Of a DNA stretch of 64,000 nt, positions 10,127-19,189 are shown one piece after another. The stretch covers positions 98,707-162,706 of the forward strand of contig JAMPAX010000003.1 in the NCBI GenBank assembly GCA_023667015.1, in the 5' to 3' direction. The position numbers and the translations under genes are program-made. The DNA comes from Muribaculaceae bacterium (GTDB lineage Bacteria > Bacteroidota > Bacteroidia > Bacteroidales > Muribaculaceae). Within the stretch, counting starts at the first letter, position 1, and each line of letters begins with the position of its first letter. The notes under the pieces are model-generated. The model had not been told where the DNA came from. It worked only from the letters and a program-made list of their open reading frames with translations, and ran no database searches.

Positions 10127-12097
10127 TCAGGCTTTCACTCGTTTGGAATCATTATAGAGATAAGCAATGAGGAGGATGTAAGCTACACATCCGAGAATCT
10201 GAGTTGTACCCTCAGAGAGAGGAGACTGATACTCATAGCCGGCGAAGCGAGTGATAGCAGCGAGCACACCGAACAGAGCGCCACCGGCAATAAGACCTGA
10301 AGAGATAAGTGTACCTCTGTCGCGGCGCAAGTCGCAAACTTTGGGATCCTTGGAAGACTTACCTACAAAGTAAGATATAGCACCGCCGACAAGCATCGGA
10401 GTATTTAGCGACAGCGGGATGAACATACCCAGACAGAACGGCAAAGCAGGAACACCGAGCCAGTTGAGAATCAGAGCCAGGATAGCACCTACCATGTAAA
10501 GAATCCAAGGAGTCTCACCACCCATCATGAGAGGCTCGATAACCTTAGCCATGGCATTGGCCTGCGGAGCAACGAGAGCATTGTCGCCCGTAAAGCCATA
10601 TACCTTATTAAGAATGATGATTACACCACCCACAGTAGCAGCAGATACAAGGGTACCGAGGAACTTCCAAGTCTCCTGCTTTTTAGGAGTAGAGCCGAGC
10701 CAATAGCCAATTTTAAGGTCAGTAACGAAACCTCCGGCCATAGAAAGAGCCGTGCAAACCACGCCTCCGATAACCATAGAAGCCACAATGCCGGAAGTAC
10801 CCTTAAGGCCGATAGCCACGAAAATAGCAGAAGCGATAATCAGAGTCATCAGCGTCATACCGGAAACAGGGTTGGAACCCACAATAGCGATAGCATTGGC
10901 AGCGACAGTAGTAAAGAGGAAAGCAATAACAACCACCACGAGCCATGCCACAGCAGCCTGCCAGAACGTACTGATAACGCCAAACCAGAAGAAGAGCAGT
11001 ACAGCCACCAGAGCGATAGCAATGCATCCAACGATGACCTTCATAGAGATATCAGTCTGCCAACGAACGGGCTTTTCGGCGGAAGCCTTACCTTTCAGTT
11101 CTCTTCCGGCGAGGCCGACAGCTTGAGTGATGATAGGCCAAGACTTGATAATACCGATAACACCGGCCATAGCGATACCGCCGATACCAATCATACGGGC
11201 ATAATCCTTAAAGAGAGCATCCGGAGCCATAGCTTGGAACTCAGGAGCGCCATAAGTGCCCAGCAAAGGAATAATGATCCACCATACGAAGATAGATCCG
11301 GCAAAAATAATGAAAGCATACTTAAGGCCAACGATATATCCAAGACCCAGCAGAGCAGCTCCGGTGTTGCAAGAGAGCACAACCTTAGTCTTCTCAGCGA
11401 TAGTCTGTCCCCAAGATGCGGCAGTAGTCTGTACGGTTTCAGCCCACCAGCCGAAGGTAGCGACAAGATAATCGTATATACCGCCAATAAGAGAAGCGAT
11501 AATAAGGGTGCGAGCCTGACCATTTTCCTGCTTCTCACCGGCTGAAGACTGAGCAGATACAAGCACCTGGGTAGTAGCAGTAGCCTCCGGGAAAGGATAC
11601 TTACCGTGCATATCCTTTACGAAATACTTTCTAAAAGGGATAAAGAAAAGAATACCCAAGATACCACCGAGCAGAGAACTCAGGAAGATCTGATAGAAAT
11701 TGACGACAATCCCGGGGAACTTATCCTGAAGGATAAAGAGAGCGGGTAGAGTGAAGATAGCACCGGCGACAATAACGCCTGAGCAGGAGCCGATACTTTG
11801 AATAATAACATTCTCGCCGAGGGCACTTTTTCTACCCAGAGCGCCGGAGAGACCTACAGCGATGATCGCAATAGGGATCGCAGCCTCAAAGACCTGACCT
11901 ACCTTAAGGCCGAGGTAAGCGGCAGCAGCACTGAAAATGATAGCCATGAGCAAACCCATGCCCACAGAATAGGGAGACACCTCCTTCTGATCATGGGCAG
12001 GATGGAGGACAGGGGAATATACCTCGTCCTCTGCGAGTTCACGGAAAGCATTGTCAGGCAAACCGGTAGGGGTCAACGGTTCTTCTGTTTCTTTCAT
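10127..12097 (-). CDS. OPT family oligopeptide transporter
   Basis: A 656-residue inner-membrane protein with about 14-16 hydrophobic helices. The early segment PYSVGMGLLMAIIFSAAAAY and the later KYPFPEATAT, SLIGGIYDYL and SNPVSGMT motifs are characteristic of the bacterial oligopeptide transporter (OPT/YSL) family, proton-coupled importers of peptides or metal-peptide chelates. The start at 12097 (MKETEEPL) is chosen because the longer frame adds 33 AT-rich, basic residues not seen in the family. A terminator follows at 10072-10104; it is divergent from the outer-membrane receptor gene at 12292. Substrate unknown. Confidence 0.9.
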   Translation of the reverse strand: MKETEEPLTPTGLPDNAFRELAEDEVYSPVLHPAHDQKEVSPYSVGMGLLMAIIFSAAAAYLGLKVGQVFEAAIPIAIIAVGLSGALGRKSALGENVIIQSIGSCSGVIVAGAIFTLPALFILQDKFPGIVVNFYQIFLSSLLGGILGILFFIPFRKYFVKDMHGKYPFPEATATTQVLVSAQSSAGEKQENGQARTLIIASLIGGIYDYLVATFGWWAETVQTTAASWGQTIAEKTKVVLSCNTGAALLGLGYIVGLKYAFIIFAGSIFVWWIIIPLLGTYGAPEFQAMAPDALFKDYARMIGIGGIAMAGVIGIIKSWPIITQAVGLAGRELKGKASAEKPVRWQTDISMKVIVGCIAIALVAVLLFFWFGVISTFWQAAVAWLVVVVIAFLFTTVAANAIAIVGSNPVSGMTLMTLIIASAIFVAIGLKGTSGIVASMVIGGVVCTALSMAGGFVTDLKIGYWLGSTPKKQETWKFLGTLVSAATVGGVIIILNKVYGFTGDNALVAPQANAMAKVIEPLMMGGETPWILYMVGAILALILNWLGVPALPFCLGMFIPLSLNTPMLVGGAISYFVGKSSKDPKVCDLRRDRGTLISSGLIAGGALFGVLAAITRFAGYEYQSPLSEGTTQILGCVAYILLIAYLYNDSKRVKA

Positions 12098-12291
12098 GAT
12101 AAAGATTAGGTTTCTAAATTTATAATAGATTATTTTTTTTGCGAATTTAACACTTTTTATAATAAAAGACAAATAAAAAGAATAAACCTTTTGCATTCGG
12201 AAATGTCTTTATATAGGTGGCGAAACAAAAGACAGGCTCGCCACCCGGGCAGACAGAACCCCATAACAGGCTATAAATAACAAGATTCCCA

Positions 12292-14760
12292 ATGAACTTA
12301 TCAAGAACCATTCTTCCGATAGCACTTAGTCTGATGCCCTTGGCGGGTATAGCTAAGGGCGACATCAGCGGCCAGATTCTCAACAAAGAGAGTGGCGAGC
12401 CGATGGATTTTGTGACAGTACAGTTGATAGATGCATCGAGTCGCAAGCCTCTGGCGATAGGGGCAAGCACTGATAGTGACGGAAAATTTGTGATTCCCGG
12501 AGTGGAAGACGGCAAATATCTCGTCAAAGTAATGAATGTCGGGAGTGTGGAGCAGGAACGTCCTGTGACCATTGCCGGTGCCAATGCCAACATCGGCATC
12601 GTACGCCTTGCCGATGACACCAAAGTACTCCAAGAGTTGGTAGTAGAGGGTGTACGCTCTCAGATGCGTTTTGAACTCGACCGCAAAGTATTCCAAGTAG
12701 ACGCCGACATTGCTGCAGCAGGCACCTCCGCCAGCGAGTTGCTCGAATCGATACCCTCTGTAGAAGTAGACCAAGATGGAGAAGTATCCCTTCGCGGCAA
12801 CTCCTCAGTGACAGTATGGATTAATGGCAAAGAGTCGGGACTATCGGCCGACAATCGCGCACAGATTCTCGAACAGATACCGGCAGAAAGCATTGAGCGT
12901 ATTGAGGTCATCACCAATCCCTCGGCAAAATACAGCCCTGAGGGAACCTCCGGTATCATCAACATCATATTGAAGAAAGACCGCAGAGCCGGATACTTTG
13001 GAGCAGTAGAAGTCGGCGGCAACACCCGTGGCGGCGGCAACGTCAACGGTAGTATCAACTTCAACTATGGCAATTGGGAAGGATATGCCAGTGTAGGCTG
13101 GCGTATGCGTCACAACAAGGGAACATCAATGTCAGAGCGACTTTACGACAATGACACATTCCTCAACTCCGACGGAACGCGTCGCAATCATGGCAACAAC
13201 CTCTTCGTGCGTGCCGGAGCTACATATCATTTCAATACTAAGAACGATATGTACTTCAACGCCTTCGGAATGTTTGGCCACCGCTGGGGTAAGAACTTCA
13301 CCGACTATACCTCAAATATTCCGGGACAATGGAGCTCCAACTTCAACCACACTCGCAATCGCAGCAACAATCAGGGTGCACACGTAGAGTTAGGATACAT
13401 CCACCGATGGAGCGACACCCACTACATTGACGTGATGGCCAGCTACAACCACTGGGGAGGTCCGTCATGGAACTATATGCATGAACATTACGCCTTCGAT
13501 GATGATATTCCGGAAATAGACAACTATCAGGATCAGTCTCAGCATATCAACGTCAACTCCATAGAGGCAAAAATCGACTATACCAACCAGCTGACAAGCT
13601 GGCTAAAACTTGAAGCCGGATTTAATGGAAATTACAATCATGAGAACACCCCGGTAGAGACCTTCACTGCAGATCATCCCAATCCCACAACAATCAACCA
13701 AGATCTCTACAACAGATTTATCTACAACAATAATATCTCCGCACTCTACTTCACCTTAGGAGGTAAATGGAACGCCCTGAGCTTCCAGGCCGGACTTCGC
13801 GGCGAGGCTTGGCAAGTAAAGACCCGCTCCATCGACTTTGCACATCGCGACAACTACGAGAACACGGTAGACTGGTTCCACAAGAACAACTTCGCCCTCT
13901 TCCCCTCAGCATTCTTAAGCTACTCACTACCCCACGACAACGAACTGCAGATTAACTATACCCGTAGAATCCGCAGACCTTGGGGAGGAGAGCTGAACTC
14001 CTTCCGCGATGTATCGGATCCCAACAACATCCGCTATGGTAATCCGGAATTGCAGCCGGAGTACTCCAACGCCTTCGAGCTCAACTATATCAAGAGCTGG
14101 ACAATGCACATGATATCGGTATCGGCCTACCTGCGCACCTCCTCCGACGTCATGGACCGCATATCCTACCTCGAAGGCAACGTCATGTACAGCACGAGCG
14201 ACAACGTCACCAAGCAGACCAACTCCGGCGTTGAGATTGTGGGGAAAAACTCCTTCATTCGGGGCAAACTCGACCTTACAACCACCATCAATCTCTACAA
14301 CAATCATATATCAGCATGGTCCAAGACCTTCATAAGTCCAACCGGTCAGAAGATAGACCTTTCGGGCAAAGGTAAGGACTCCTTTGCATGGGATGTACGG
14401 ATGATGGCAAGCGTAAAATTACCCTGGCAGTTGTCACTGCAGGCTACCGGACGCTACGCTTCGAAAATGCAGACAGCCCAGGGATCGCGCCAGGGAGGCT
14501 GGAGTGTCGACGCCGGTATACGCAAAAACTTAGGCAACTGGAGCTTCTCCCTAAGCTGCAGAGATATCTTTGACTCACGCAAATTTAAGAACACCATCTA
14601 CGGAATTGACTATACTCAGTTTAGCCAGCATGCACGTTCCGGGCGAACTCTTCAGCTGACTATCAAATACTCCTTCGGCAACATGAAGCAGTCCAAACCT
14701 AACCGCAACAACAGCGAGCCTATGGATGGTAGCGGCTACGGAGAAGGAATGGAGATGTAG
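12292..14760 (+). CDS. Outer-membrane beta-barrel receptor (TonB-dependent receptor-like, OMP_b-brl_3 type)
   Basis: An 822-residue outer-membrane protein. A signal peptide (1-22) is followed by a carboxypeptidase-regulatory-like beta-sandwich (GQILNKESGEPMDFVTVQL, ~25-110), a plug domain (~115-225, with LLESIPSVEVDQDGEVSLRG and SGIINIILKK), and a C-terminal barrel rich in aromatic/Asn strands ending YSFGN then a polar tail. This architecture matches the Bacteroidota family of barrel proteins resembling TonB receptors but without a SusD partner. Ligand is unknown. A hairpin (14761-14785) begins right after the stop. Confidence 0.88.
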   Translation: MNLSRTILPIALSLMPLAGIAKGDISGQILNKESGEPMDFVTVQLIDASSRKPLAIGASTDSDGKFVIPGVEDGKYLVKVMNVGSVEQERPVTIAGANANIGIVRLADDTKVLQELVVEGVRSQMRFELDRKVFQVDADIAAAGTSASELLESIPSVEVDQDGEVSLRGNSSVTVWINGKESGLSADNRAQILEQIPAESIERIEVITNPSAKYSPEGTSGIINIILKKDRRAGYFGAVEVGGNTRGGGNVNGSINFNYGNWEGYASVGWRMRHNKGTSMSERLYDNDTFLNSDGTRRNHGNNLFVRAGATYHFNTKNDMYFNAFGMFGHRWGKNFTDYTSNIPGQWSSNFNHTRNRSNNQGAHVELGYIHRWSDTHYIDVMASYNHWGGPSWNYMHEHYAFDDDIPEIDNYQDQSQHINVNSIEAKIDYTNQLTSWLKLEAGFNGNYNHENTPVETFTADHPNPTTINQDLYNRFIYNNNISALYFTLGGKWNALSFQAGLRGEAWQVKTRSIDFAHRDNYENTVDWFHKNNFALFPSAFLSYSLPHDNELQINYTRRIRRPWGGELNSFRDVSDPNNIRYGNPELQPEYSNAFELNYIKSWTMHMISVSAYLRTSSDVMDRISYLEGNVMYSTSDNVTKQTNSGVEIVGKNSFIRGKLDLTTTINLYNNHISAWSKTFISPTGQKIDLSGKGKDSFAWDVRMMASVKLPWQLSLQATGRYASKMQTAQGSRQGGWSVDAGIRKNLGNWSFSLSCRDIFDSRKFKNTIYGIDYTQFSQHARSGRTLQLTIKYSFGNMKQSKPNRNNSEPMDGSGYGEGMEM

Positions 14761-14785
14761 GGAAATTCGGCTTTGCCGAATTTCC
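14761..14785 (+). terminator. Stop-proximal hairpin (shared AAATTCGGC core)
   Basis: An 11-bp stem with a TTT loop (core AAATTCGGC/GCCGAATTT) starts one base after the stop codon. There is no U-tract, so termination is uncertain. The same core recurs at 48370-48396 after trpS. Confidence 0.55.
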
Positions 14786-14840
14786 GATAGATGGTTGATA
14801 AGTTGATGGTCAACCAATCATTAGTTAGAATTGTTATGAT

Positions 14841-14869
14841 AGTGGGAGCGGAATAAATCCGTTCCCACT
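14841..14869 (+). promoter_or_regulatory. Hairpin in the 5' leader of the Gly/Pro/Trp-rich secreted protein gene
   Basis: AGTGGGAGCGGA pairs with TCCGTTCCCACT (12 bp, one G-T pair, 5-nt loop), ending 14 bp before the ATG at 14884. There is no U-tract after it, so a leader or operator element is as likely as a terminator. Confidence 0.5.
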
Positions 14870-14883
14870 AAAAGTATAAAATT

Positions 14884-15378
14884 ATGAGAACACACAGACT
14901 TATACGGGGATTAGCATTAGGAATAGCTCTGAGTGCAGCAATAGGAATCAGCGCACAGAACAGTGCTCCGGCACCGGGAGCCGGGGGTAGCTTCAATCCG
15001 GCACCTGCAAACGGCATCGGGTGGAATCCCGGGCCTATGGCACCACCCCCCGGCAATTGGGGAGGACCTTGGGGAAATGGTTGGGGAGCAACGCCCTCAA
15101 TCATCGTCAATCTTCCTACGGTCAATTCGGGTGTAAAGAATGTCGTAGCATGCGGCTACGACGCACAAGGCAACTGGAGGACGATACCTCTTACTGTCAG
15201 CTATGCTTGGAATGGCGCTCAATACAATGTAGAAGTACTCAACGCATGGAATCCTTGGACAGATATGTGGAATAAGGGAGTAGATGCCAACGCGTACAAC
15301 ACCAGCTACTATCTGAACGGAACAGAATTCGACTTCTACACCGTACTCTCCACGGGGACATATTACTTCAACTTATAA
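14884..15378 (+). CDS. Hypothetical secreted Gly/Pro/Trp-rich protein
   Basis: A 164-residue protein I do not recognise. It has a signal peptide (1-24, ending GISAQ), then a low-complexity stretch (~25-70) very rich in Pro, Gly, Asn and Trp (APAPGAGGS, GPMAPPPGNWGGPWGNGWG), then a compact domain (~72-164) of beta character, rich in Tyr and Trp (AWNPWTDMWNKG, YNTSYYLNGTEFDFYTVL). The end TYYFNL is encoded within a perfect 27-bp inverted repeat. The single domain could be a small beta-sandwich; a surface or matrix role is a guess. Confidence 0.75.
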   Translation: MRTHRLIRGLALGIALSAAIGISAQNSAPAPGAGGSFNPAPANGIGWNPGPMAPPPGNWGGPWGNGWGATPSIIVNLPTVNSGVKNVVACGYDAQGNWRTIPLTVSYAWNGAQYNVEVLNAWNPWTDMWNKGVDANAYNTSYYLNGTEFDFYTVLSTGTYYFNL

Positions 15379-15425
15379 AAATAAGCTCGGCCGAGGCTGA
15401 GCTTATTTTTATAAGTTGAAGTAAT
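15362..15425. terminator. Perfect 27-bp inverted repeat between convergent genes (bidirectional terminator)
   Basis: Arms 15362-15388 and 15399-15425 are exact reverse complements (inner part AAAAATAAGCTC/GAGCTTATTTTT) around a 10-nt loop. The left arm contains the last six codons and stop of the 164-aa gene; the right arm ends 15 bp short of the convergent FMN-binding gene. A/T-rich flanks give a U-tract in both directions. Confidence 0.85.
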
Positions 15426-15440
15426 TTATGAGTTTATGAT

Positions 15441-15842
15441 TTAAAGCTTAGACTTGGCGCCTTCTTGGACATTGCGGATTAGGGCACGCGAAGAGAAGGT
15501 AGCACCGCTGACGGCATCGACCTTCATCGTGGCAGCCTGTTTCAGGGTCTTACCGTTCCATTTATTCAGCAGACCGCTGCCCACAACCTTCTGAAAATAT
15601 TGTGGAGTCTCCTTATTAGCGAGGGGCTCCACTTTTGTTATTTTACCCTTGGAGACATAAATTTTTACAGGCACGGGTCCTGCAAAACCCTTGATGCTGC
15701 CACAGATCCGGGAAGTGTTGATAACGAAAGTACCCTTAGGGGAAGACTTGGACTTCTGACCGTTGGTATCAACAGTGCCTACAGTGCCTATAATTATGAG
15801 AGCTACGATGAGAGAAGCAGCAAAACCAAAAATTTTCTTCAT
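15441..15842 (-). CDS. FMN-binding domain protein (covalent flavin carrier)
   Basis: A 133-residue exported or membrane-anchored protein: one hydrophobic helix (residues 4-23) then a small FMN_bind (PF04205) domain. The motif DAVSGATFSS contains the threonine (T115) that in this family is linked to FMN through a phosphoester bond by ApbE. Related to the NqrC/RnfG flavin domain, but here stand-alone. Likely carries electrons in the cell envelope. The start at 15842 is favoured because a -7 motif at 15861-15868 would place transcription start downstream of the earliest ATG (15863). No ApbE gene is in the window. Confidence 0.85.
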   Translation of the reverse strand: MKKIFGFAASLIVALIIIGTVGTVDTNGQKSKSSPKGTFVINTSRICGSIKGFAGPVPVKIYVSKGKITKVEPLANKETPQYFQKVVGSGLLNKWNGKTLKQAATMKVDAVSGATFSSRALIRNVQEGAKSKL

Positions 15843-15860
15843 ATCCATAAATTTGAGCCT

Positions 15861-15868
15861 CAAAATTA
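15861..15868 (-). promoter_or_regulatory. -7 promoter motif of the FMN-binding protein gene
   Basis: Minus-strand TAATTTTG (TAnnTTTG) 19 bp before the chosen start; no clear -33 element. Confidence 0.45.
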
Positions 15869-15921
15869 ACGAAAAACTGCAATAAAGAAGAGCAAAGACA
15901 CTCCCACAATATCAAAAATAC

Positions 15922-17346
15922 CTATTCTTGAGTATTACCGTCAAGAGTAGTGTAGGCTCGGCGACGGACTATGTAGTAAGCTACAGTTACGGCAATGCCG
16001 GTCAGTATCCAGGTGATGGGATAGATCATCAATAGCTCAGAGTAGGCAGTCAAATAGTCAGTATGATGGAAGAACCATATCCACGCGATACGCATAGCAC
16101 AGGTGCCGAATATGGTAATCAGAGTAGGAGTCATTGAATATCCCAAGCCTCGCATACAAGCTCCGGCAATCTCATAGCTTGAAGCAATCCATTGGAACAT
16201 CAGTACTACTGCAATCCTGAGACATCCATATTCCATCACTTCCGGATCGGAAGAAAAAATACCCACGAAGAAATCCTTCTGCCAAGCAATCGTCAGATTG
16301 GCAATACCGCAAAAGAGCACGGCCATCAACAGACAGTGGCGAAACACCTCATTACATCGTCGTGAGAAGCCTGCACCATAATTCTGACTGGTAAAAGCCA
16401 CAGCTGCGCTGGCAAAAGAAGCCACAAGAAAATAGCAGTAATACTCATAATTAATAGCTGCAGCACTACCGGCGCTACCGGCAGCTCCGAACGTATTTAT
16501 GCCTGAAACAATAAACGTATTGGAAAGAGGAAACACCATACCTTGTATTCCCGCCGGCACGCCAATCTTCAACATCTTCCATAGCTCAGCCTTGTCGACT
16601 AAGAAATCATTGATATCAAGTCTCAGAGGCTCCTCTTCATGGGTCATTACTCTAAGTAGGAGCAGAGCACTGATAAGACTTGATACGAGAGTTCCGATAG
16701 CCACACCGGCCACATCCATCTTGAATTCCAATACAAGGAGCAGATTTAGAGCAACATTTATCACACCCCCGGCCACAAGGCAATAGAACGGGCGTTTAGT
16801 ATCTCCAACACTTCGCAGAACAGCCGAGCCGAAGTTGTATACCATCATAGCCGGCATTCCGAGGAAATATAGGCGCAGATATAAAGTAGCCTTGTCCAAT
16901 ACATCATCGGGAGTAGAGATAGCCTCAAGAATAGGTTTGGCAGCGAAGAAACCTACAAACATAAGCATCACACCTACTACTACAGATAGCGACATTACCG
17001 TTTGCACCGCCTTCTTGACAGAACCGAGATACTCCTGGCCGATATACCGCGCAATTACAACATTAGCACCTATTGAGATACCCAGAAAAAGATTGACGAT
17101 AAGAGCAATAATCATACCGTTAGAGCCAACAGCGGCGAGCGACTGAGGGCTACAGAAACGGCCGACTACGGCAACATCTACCGAATTAAAAGACTGCTGA
17201 AGAATACCGCTCGCAATAAGAGGGAGAGCGAAAGAGAAAATTTTGCCAAAGAGAGGGCCATGGGTCATGTCAATCTTATTGACACCCCTATTTCGAGCCC
17301 TTCCTCGATGGAAATTAAAAAACCTATGAACTAAACTTTCGCGCAT
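15922..17346 (-). CDS. MATE family efflux transporter
   Basis: A 474-residue inner-membrane protein with about 12 hydrophobic segments. The N-terminal NKIDMTHGPLFGKI and FNSVDVAVVGRF are typical of the NorM/DinF-like MATE clade, which exports cationic compounds by Na+ or H+ antiport. The first ATG is kept because the NKIDMT segment conserved in related proteins lies upstream of the next Met. A -7-like motif at 17355-17362 is so close to it that a shorter form from the Met at 17268 cannot be excluded. Substrate unknown. Confidence 0.92.
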   Translation of the reverse strand: MRESLVHRFFNFHRGRARNRGVNKIDMTHGPLFGKIFSFALPLIASGILQQSFNSVDVAVVGRFCSPQSLAAVGSNGMIIALIVNLFLGISIGANVVIARYIGQEYLGSVKKAVQTVMSLSVVVGVMLMFVGFFAAKPILEAISTPDDVLDKATLYLRLYFLGMPAMMVYNFGSAVLRSVGDTKRPFYCLVAGGVINVALNLLLVLEFKMDVAGVAIGTLVSSLISALLLLRVMTHEEEPLRLDINDFLVDKAELWKMLKIGVPAGIQGMVFPLSNTFIVSGINTFGAAGSAGSAAAINYEYYCYFLVASFASAAVAFTSQNYGAGFSRRCNEVFRHCLLMAVLFCGIANLTIAWQKDFFVGIFSSDPEVMEYGCLRIAVVLMFQWIASSYEIAGACMRGLGYSMTPTLITIFGTCAMRIAWIWFFHHTDYLTAYSELLMIYPITWILTGIAVTVAYYIVRRRAYTTLDGNTQE

Positions 17347-17354
17347 AACAGATG

Positions 17355-17362
17355 CAAAATTA
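17355..17362 (-). promoter_or_regulatory. Possible -7 motif for the MATE gene
   Basis: Minus-strand TAATTTTG, 9 bp before the annotated start; no -33 partner visible. Confidence 0.35.
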
Positions 17363-17546
17363 ATGAAAAAACACTAAATAGAAGACTAACTTAAATCGAG
17401 TAGATAGTCAACATAGACAGTGAAAGAGAAATGAAAAATTTTCCGATATGTAACAAATTTGGATAAAAAAACTAAGGGATAACTAAAAAAAGAGTGAAGG
17501 GGGAGAAAAATGGGGTGTAAAAAATTGAAAAAAACACTTAAAAGTC

Positions 17547-17575
17547 TTGGAATTCCGTGAAATTTTGTAACTTTG
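17547..17575 (+). promoter_or_regulatory. Promoter of the HU gene
   Basis: TAACTTTG at 17568-17575 fits TAnnTTTG; TTG at 17547-17549 is a -33 candidate 18 bp upstream. The leader is about 25 nt. Confidence 0.65.
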
Positions 17576-17606
17576 CAACTCGAAATCCAATAAACAATAA
17601 ATAAAA

Positions 17607-17885
17607 ATGACAAAAGCAGAAATCGCAAGCGAAATAGCTAAGAACACCGGCCTCGACAAAGCAGCCGTTGTAACAGTGATTGAACAGTTCATGGGTGTAG
17701 TAAAGGACAGCCTGGCACATGGAGAGAACGTATATCTCCGCGGCTTTGGTTCCTTTATCATCAAGCGTCGTGCAGAGAAGACAGCTCGCAACATCTCCGC
17801 CAACACTTCCCTGATTGTTCCCGCTCACAACATCCCTGCTTTCAAGCCTGCCAAGACTTTCAAAGAGGACGTTGCAAAAGGCTAA
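17607..17885 (+). CDS. HU family DNA-binding protein
   Basis: A 92-residue nucleoid protein that bends DNA as a dimer. It starts MTKAEIASEIAKNTGLDK and contains GENVYLRGFGSFIIKRRAEKT (the family signature FGxFxxxxRxxRxGRNP region, with the arm here ending SLIVPAHNIPAFKPAKTFKE). Length and order of elements match HU/IHF. The arm has ISANTSLIVPAHN in place of the usual GRNPxTGE; this is common in Bacteroidota HU paralogues. Own promoter upstream and a hairpin downstream. Confidence 0.95.
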   Translation: MTKAEIASEIAKNTGLDKAAVVTVIEQFMGVVKDSLAHGENVYLRGFGSFIIKRRAEKTARNISANTSLIVPAHNIPAFKPAKTFKEDVAKG

Positions 17886-17925
17886 TCGCGAAGGCAACGA
17901 ATTCTCACAGACAACATGTGAGACA

Positions 17926-17958
17926 GAATCCCGTCAGACATCAAGTTTGGCGGGATTC
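17926..17958 (+). terminator. Probable terminator after HU
   Basis: GAATCCCG (17926-17933) pairs with CGGGATTC (17951-17958), followed by GTTCTT; the loop is long (17 nt). Confidence 0.5.
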
Positions 17959-17978
17959 GTTCTTATGAATGGAAGAGT

Positions 17979-18003
17979 ACTCATCAACTCATCAACTCAA
18001 TCA
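17979..18003. repeat. 8-bp tandem repeat ACTCATCA x3
   Basis: Two exact units and a third imperfect one (ACTCAATCA) run into the 3' end of hom. Similar ACTCATAA units occur at 50637-50660. Confidence 0.6.
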
Positions 18004-19187
18004 TAGGGGTAGGCGGCAACGAACAAGCCCCTGTCGGCGAGTTGTTGACGTACATCCATAAGAGAGGAAAGCTTCAACTTCCCCACTACATAATTATATC
18101 CTTCAGAACGATAGCTTTCAGTAATCTCCTCAAACCGAAGCAACTCGAGGTCATCGCGATCGTGGAAGCGTAGATAGATACGGAAAGTCACATCATTGGA
18201 AAACACCGGGAGAGAATCGCTATGACGCAATTTCTTATACTCATACTTATAATCATAGCGACAAGCCATAATGTCGCTGAGGACAGCTGAGGATGTGGGG
18301 CGAGCTCCGGCACCACGGCCGAACATAAACTGTTTATCGTAGTATAGACCCTTGATGACAACACCATTAAACTCATCTTCCACGGAATAAATATACTTAT
18401 TGCGAGAGATAAGCTGAGGGATAACACACATAAACAGGCGATTATCCTTCGTCTTCTCCACGTGGGCCACGAGCTTAACACGGCGATCCTTCTCGCGGGC
18501 AAATTTAATGTCATCATCATTCATATTGGTGATTCCATACGTGAATAGCTTATCCGGACTAACATATACTCCAAAGGCATGGACACAGATGATTACGAGC
18601 TTAAAGAGGGAATCCCAGCCATCGAGGTCGAGAGAAGGGTCACTCTCCAGGAAACCATCGCGCATAGCGAGCTCCAGAGCAGTAGCATAGTCCATATTTT
18701 CATTAAAAATCTTCGAGAGGATAAAGTTCGAAGAGCCATTGAGGATACCCTTGACAGAAATCAGCAAATCATTATCGTAATATTCCTCAAGATTGCGAAT
18801 TACGGGGATAGAGCCACATGCAGAAGCATCATATAGTAGCGGAGTATTCTGCTTCTTTTGCAGAGCTATCAACTCCGGCAGATGGCGTGCAAGCATTTTC
18901 TTATTGCCGGTGACTACCGGCAGGCGCATTTCCAAGGCACGCTTTACGATATGATAGGAAGCATCGGCGTCGTCAATAAGTTCGACAATGAAATTGACTT
19001 CAGGGTCGGAGAAAATTTCATCAGCCTTATCAGTGAAAGGGACGTTGGCATTGCGCGGTTTGTTAATATTACGCACACACACCTTAGAGATAGTAGCTCC
19101 CGAAGACGGGAGATGATTGAGAAGGTCGTATAGACCACGGCCAACAGTGCCGAAACCGAATAGACCGATTTTAATATTTTTATCCAT
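17997..19187 (-). CDS. hom: Homoserine dehydrogenase
   Basis: Reduces aspartate semialdehyde to homoserine, feeding threonine and methionine synthesis. The 396-residue monofunctional protein has the NAD(P)-binding loop GLFGFGTVGRGL at residues ~8-19, a substrate domain with GILNGSSNFIL (family signature, catalytic Lys region nearby in VTGNKKML), and a short C-terminal extension (YLRFHDRDDLELLR onward) resembling an ACT regulatory domain. It follows metX with 2 bp between, so the operon is metX-hom. Confidence 0.95.
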   Translation of the reverse strand: MDKNIKIGLFGFGTVGRGLYDLLNHLPSSGATISKVCVRNINKPRNANVPFTDKADEIFSDPEVNFIVELIDDADASYHIVKRALEMRLPVVTGNKKMLARHLPELIALQKKQNTPLLYDASACGSIPVIRNLEEYYDNDLLISVKGILNGSSNFILSKIFNENMDYATALELAMRDGFLESDPSLDLDGWDSLFKLVIICVHAFGVYVSPDKLFTYGITNMNDDDIKFAREKDRRVKLVAHVEKTKDNRLFMCVIPQLISRNKYIYSVEDEFNGVVIKGLYYDKQFMFGRGAGARPTSSAVLSDIMACRYDYKYEYKKLRHSDSLPVFSNDVTFRIYLRFHDRDDLELLRFEEITESYRSEGYNYVVGKLKLSSLMDVRQQLADRGLFVAAYPYD

Positions 19188-19189
19188 AA

